Positions 63,401 through 64,000 of a DNA stretch of 64,000 nucleotides are shown here, piece by piece. The translations under genes were made by a program, and so were the position numbers. The first letter of the stretch is position 1. Every line of letters begins with the position of its first letter. The DNA is from Christiangramia bathymodioli (GTDB lineage Bacteria > Bacteroidota > Bacteroidia > Flavobacteriales > Flavobacteriaceae). Under the pieces are notes generated by a model, which searched no databases, was not told the origin of the DNA, and saw nothing but the letters and a program-made list of their open reading frames with translations. The DNA lies in assembly GCA_009735695.1 (NCBI GenBank), contig SRSL01000001.1, positions 124,048 through 188,047 on the forward strand. The letters are read 5' to 3'.

Positions 63401-64000
63401 CGAAAATCCAGCCCCAGGATATGGAAGTCAATTAAACTTAAGTGGGAATATTGGTGAAATCCTGCAGTGGGAATACCGTGGTGTCTCGTCCAGTACCTGG
63501 AAAATACTCAACATCCAAAATAACAGCTTAAGTTCATCAGAAGTTGAAGACATTATAAACAATGAGTCTACAGCAATTCGAGTATTAATTAAAGGCAACT
63601 CCTGTAAACCTGATTTATATTCTGAAACTGCGATCGTAAGTGTAATCCAGGCCGATATAAAACCTACCCCAGTGGAGGTAGATAAAGACGTAATCTGTAT
63701 TGGTGACGTAATTACTTTAAGCTCTGAAACCGGTTATAGTACTGAAGGAGGTAATATCGATGGAGGAGCTTTCGATAATGCCGGGATAAAAAATCATGGC
63801 TGGGATTTCACTAATCCAGATGGAACGGTCAACGATTTTGATTCTGCCGCTAATAATGGCCGTGCAGACCACTGGTTGCGAATGAACCCGCATGGTAATA
63901 CAGAGCCTAACGAAAAGGTATACACAGCAAGACTAGAGCCTATTGCAGATCAAAGTCCAACTAATGGATATATGGTGAATTTCAGGACCTTTTCAACGAA
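57489..64000 (+). CDS. Giant secreted PKD/Ig-repeat surface protein (N-terminal 2170 residues; continues past the window)
   Basis: The frame from the ATG at 57489 stays open to the window end with no stop: 2170 codons. A signal peptide (MGKKLRLIPLLAFLSFPILLWGQ) precedes only extracellular beta domains. Residues 24-205 form two Ig/PKD-like domains and about 206-732 form six PKD-like repeats. About 733-1010 form beta domains of the DLGADLTVC and TATISYNGPFC type. About 1015-1200 contain two Ig-like domains (SYQWFFQN, TYQWYKGN), and more Ig-like units follow, with FTWYDADENE and IKWYGPNDPE patterns. Nearly every unit has a Cys near its start and one near its end. This fits a T9SS-exported adhesin or gliding-type protein. 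The C-terminal sorting domain would lie outside. Confidence 0.88.
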   Translation, partial: MGKKLRLIPLLAFLSFPILLWGQSCPSSVSISVDPGSTVCDNTNLTFNSNPTGGSGFTYQWKVNGSNAPGSSTGSTYSSSNLSNADEVTLEISESSTGCSVTSNKIKLTINQERTGSVAISANKTTICPGENVNFSISSSANLGTSATYTWQLIRGGNTTNESTSNSFNSSSLQDGDQIKLTVNSSIPCVSPDPIESNTIDISVKPDIPAQPGNITIPAGQLCPGSSATYTIGAVTGASEYVWTLPSGWSGSSTGTSITATVGNSGGTISVAAKNDCGTGPTRDLAVTLQPGTPATPGTISGTAAVCPGISQTYSISGVSNATEYIWTIPGTWSSTSLTTTSPNLNVTTGTTGGNITVVARNSCGTSTERTFAVTVKAGTPSQPSAIQGDAAVCPGISKTFSVDPISGVTYNWTLPSGWTGSSSGPSITVTTGTTGGTISVTASNDCGTSANPSNLAVTVNPQAPVYTGTITAPTNGVCANQNGYDFSIPTVTNATSYVWTATGGLTIASGQGTRSIKVNTGSSGGTLSVYATNSCGNSAVITLNVPLNNPAPVMTGNITGPARVCKSTTGIQYSIPTITNATSYNWTVPSGWSITNGQGTNTITVTTPATVSTNNTISVLASNSCGNSTPKSYSVNASNSVPAQPGNITSSLTSTAICPPVSNISFSVANVSGNTYNWTLPAGFQIVSGQGTNEIIVNIPSNVPYGNNKKVEVSAVNGCGPSTIRSFNLDINEYALADLGADLTVCSSTSTLNLSAIVGFGNGKIKVQSLTTSGSGTVGGLPGNSPVDNFNYTYTPSSQDLIDGSVILTLRTESPTGKNNCKQEGVDTMVINFRPDPTASVSAITPICSGTTSTVTFTGTPNTTVTYAVGGGSNQTINIGSTGTATLTTSNLTANTTYNLKSVQYQSAPSCTKTLTGSTTINVTPAPTATISYNGPFCTSETNPQEATVTGTGAFTGGTFSQPAGLSINAQGAITPSASTPGTYTIIYTVPASGGCNEVTTSTTVNINDQTTVTTSPVDTRACEGDDVSLSVVANGEDLSYQWFFQNTDPGSEVSGGNQATLSLSNINENQEGDYFVVVSSAASCAEVVEGPVYLTIDQEIVIETQPEGKTLCEDAIDNLSVIATSGGVPLDGTFTYQWYKGNPGSGTALTGQNSPSLPLNTVTTEMAGNYYVEISGNSDFTCQKVVSDVVELIVRPTPTVEISGDAEICEGESSSILFLNGTPNTTATLILNTDNYNPISVNLDSNGEATLDTGELISFSDADTEYIYELVSVAYTNDPTCINNSFTETATITVAPDPIAVFSYGQTEFCTKVNNAQTPSFNEEESRGAYTGGTFSSNGLIIDANDGSFVPGENIPGDYTITYTIPAYGGCPEEEVNLDISIYEEVTITSEPFNLGICSTNDAEFSVVASGDNLQYQWYKVVGDPDIQNGVSETNDIALAGETSNILSLPVATSTDAGEYYVRISGTNACTPTEETLVNSEVVTLNVDEDIIILEPAEDVRVCNDSNENVEFKFVVHANGAPLSFEWIYEDGTPVFPNSQSNVSQVVEERTDYPGLENITVYEGTLSFSNITSANEGSYAVRIDGSSNNFTCDVAISNAFKLDVDPLPGLPTTASLVEYCLNEEAVPLVATSSENGATFTWYDADENELTEAPTPETNAVGTTTYFVTQKDTYCESDKVEITVQINDLPAPPPLTSEEQLVNFCQGEVTTALSATSSGSEYSIKWYGPNDPELALSEAPQPPTNNFGTYSYWVSQTDGNTCESEKVEIVVEVRNIPDITITNPGEETVCEGDLVTLTASDATELSSGATIYTWTWDTGSGELTGAQQSFSPTETTTYTVIAESEFGCVNSEQITINVDPLPNAGNLSGPEAVCVLSPTGSLDLTGYFGTIIQWEYKPEGATEWAVIEETNPDANYVFDGITEPTSYRVLVGSGTCDAIYSNEVTINLDPVPQGGKLLWATNNDRIFLSCENPAPGYGSQLNLSGNIGEILQWEYRGVSSSTWKILNIQNNSLSSSEVEDIINNESTAIRVLIKGNSCKPDLYSETAIVSVIQADIKPTPVEVDKDVICIGDVITLSSETGYSTEGGNIDGGAFDNAGIKNHGWDFTNPDGTVNDFDSAANNGRADHWLRMNPHGNTEPNEKVYTARLEPIADQSPTNGYMVNFRTFST
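58104..59684 (+). repeat. Six tandem PKD-like repeats in the giant surface protein
   Basis: Units start at about 58104, 58359, 58620, 58872, 59133 and 59403, each 84-94 residues. The shared frame is C-P-G near residue 17, a Y-x-W-T-x-P-S-G-W core, a G-x-[IL]-x-V strand and N-x-C-G near the end. The DNA copies have diverged well beyond what slippage would leave, so the repeat is old. Confidence 0.8.

Overview
The window looks like a chromosomal segment of a marine Flavobacteriaceae bacterium (Bacteroidota), close to Gramella/Christiangramia in character. This is inferred from gene content, not from a database search. The supporting traits are a Na+-translocating NADH:quinone reductase (nqrA-F), a Bacteroidota-length PurM, glutamine synthetases III and II side by side, DUF3667, DUF4293, DUF1599 and BT_3928-like proteins, a type IX secretion 'plug' (DUF5103) protein, a Rho factor with an Asn/Asp/Arg-rich insert, and promoter motifs of the Bacteroidota type (TTG-N17-24-TAnnTTTG). 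I see no insertion sequence, prophage or CRISPR array. Almost all of the window is conserved housekeeping sequence.

Layout. 1-3.4 kb: start of prfA, a YhhN-like membrane protein, a tiny membrane protein coupled to an ABC ATPase, and purM. 3.4-7 kb: divergent glutamine synthetases III and II with repeated ACACCCC boxes between them. 7-10.5 kb: a Ca2+/cation antiporter, then a BlaI/M56 repressor-antirepressor pair with a palindromic operator over its promoter. 10.5-20.2 kb: apt, DUF2461, an exported RidA, the histidine-degradation pair hutH-hutU with a divergent LysR regulator, an SRAP protein, and small unknowns. 20.5-23 kb: a serine hydrolase, tRNA-Arg with a decayed 3'-end copy beside it, and a HEIGH-type secreted metalloprotease. 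23-33 kb: clpS, prmA, tpiA, BT_3928-like and DUF1599 on the minus strand, facing folP, cdaA and DUF3667; then an ABC exporter with truA, a phosphoesterase and DUF4293. 33-45 kb: rho, tRNA-Gly with a decayed neighbour, a ClpP paralogue, GNAT, two L,D-transpeptidases, an M48 protease, gpmI, thioredoxin-like and HAD proteins, map, a NUMOD4/HNH protein and a methyltransferase. 45-52 kb: the nqrABCDEF operon running into a small unknown gene and apbE, which supplies the covalent FMN of NqrB and NqrC. 52-57.2 kb: DUF5103, a second DUF3667, apaG, a TANGO2/NRDE protein and pruA. 57.5 kb to the end: the first 2170 codons of a giant secreted, cysteine-containing PKD/Ig-repeat protein that runs off the window.

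Functional themes. Nitrogen flow is well represented: two glutamine synthetases, hutH/hutU and pruA all make or consume glutamate or glutamine. Envelope biology is the second theme: L,D-transpeptidases, lipoproteins, secreted proteases, CdaA, the T9SS plug and the giant surface protein. The most unusual signals are the giant repeat protein, the two tRNA fragments lying beside intact tRNAs, the BlaI-type operator with an M56 protein carrying two plug-like modules, the internally duplicated DUF1599 protein, and promoter -7 boxes that overlap apparent TTG starts and so correct the starts of truA and hutH.
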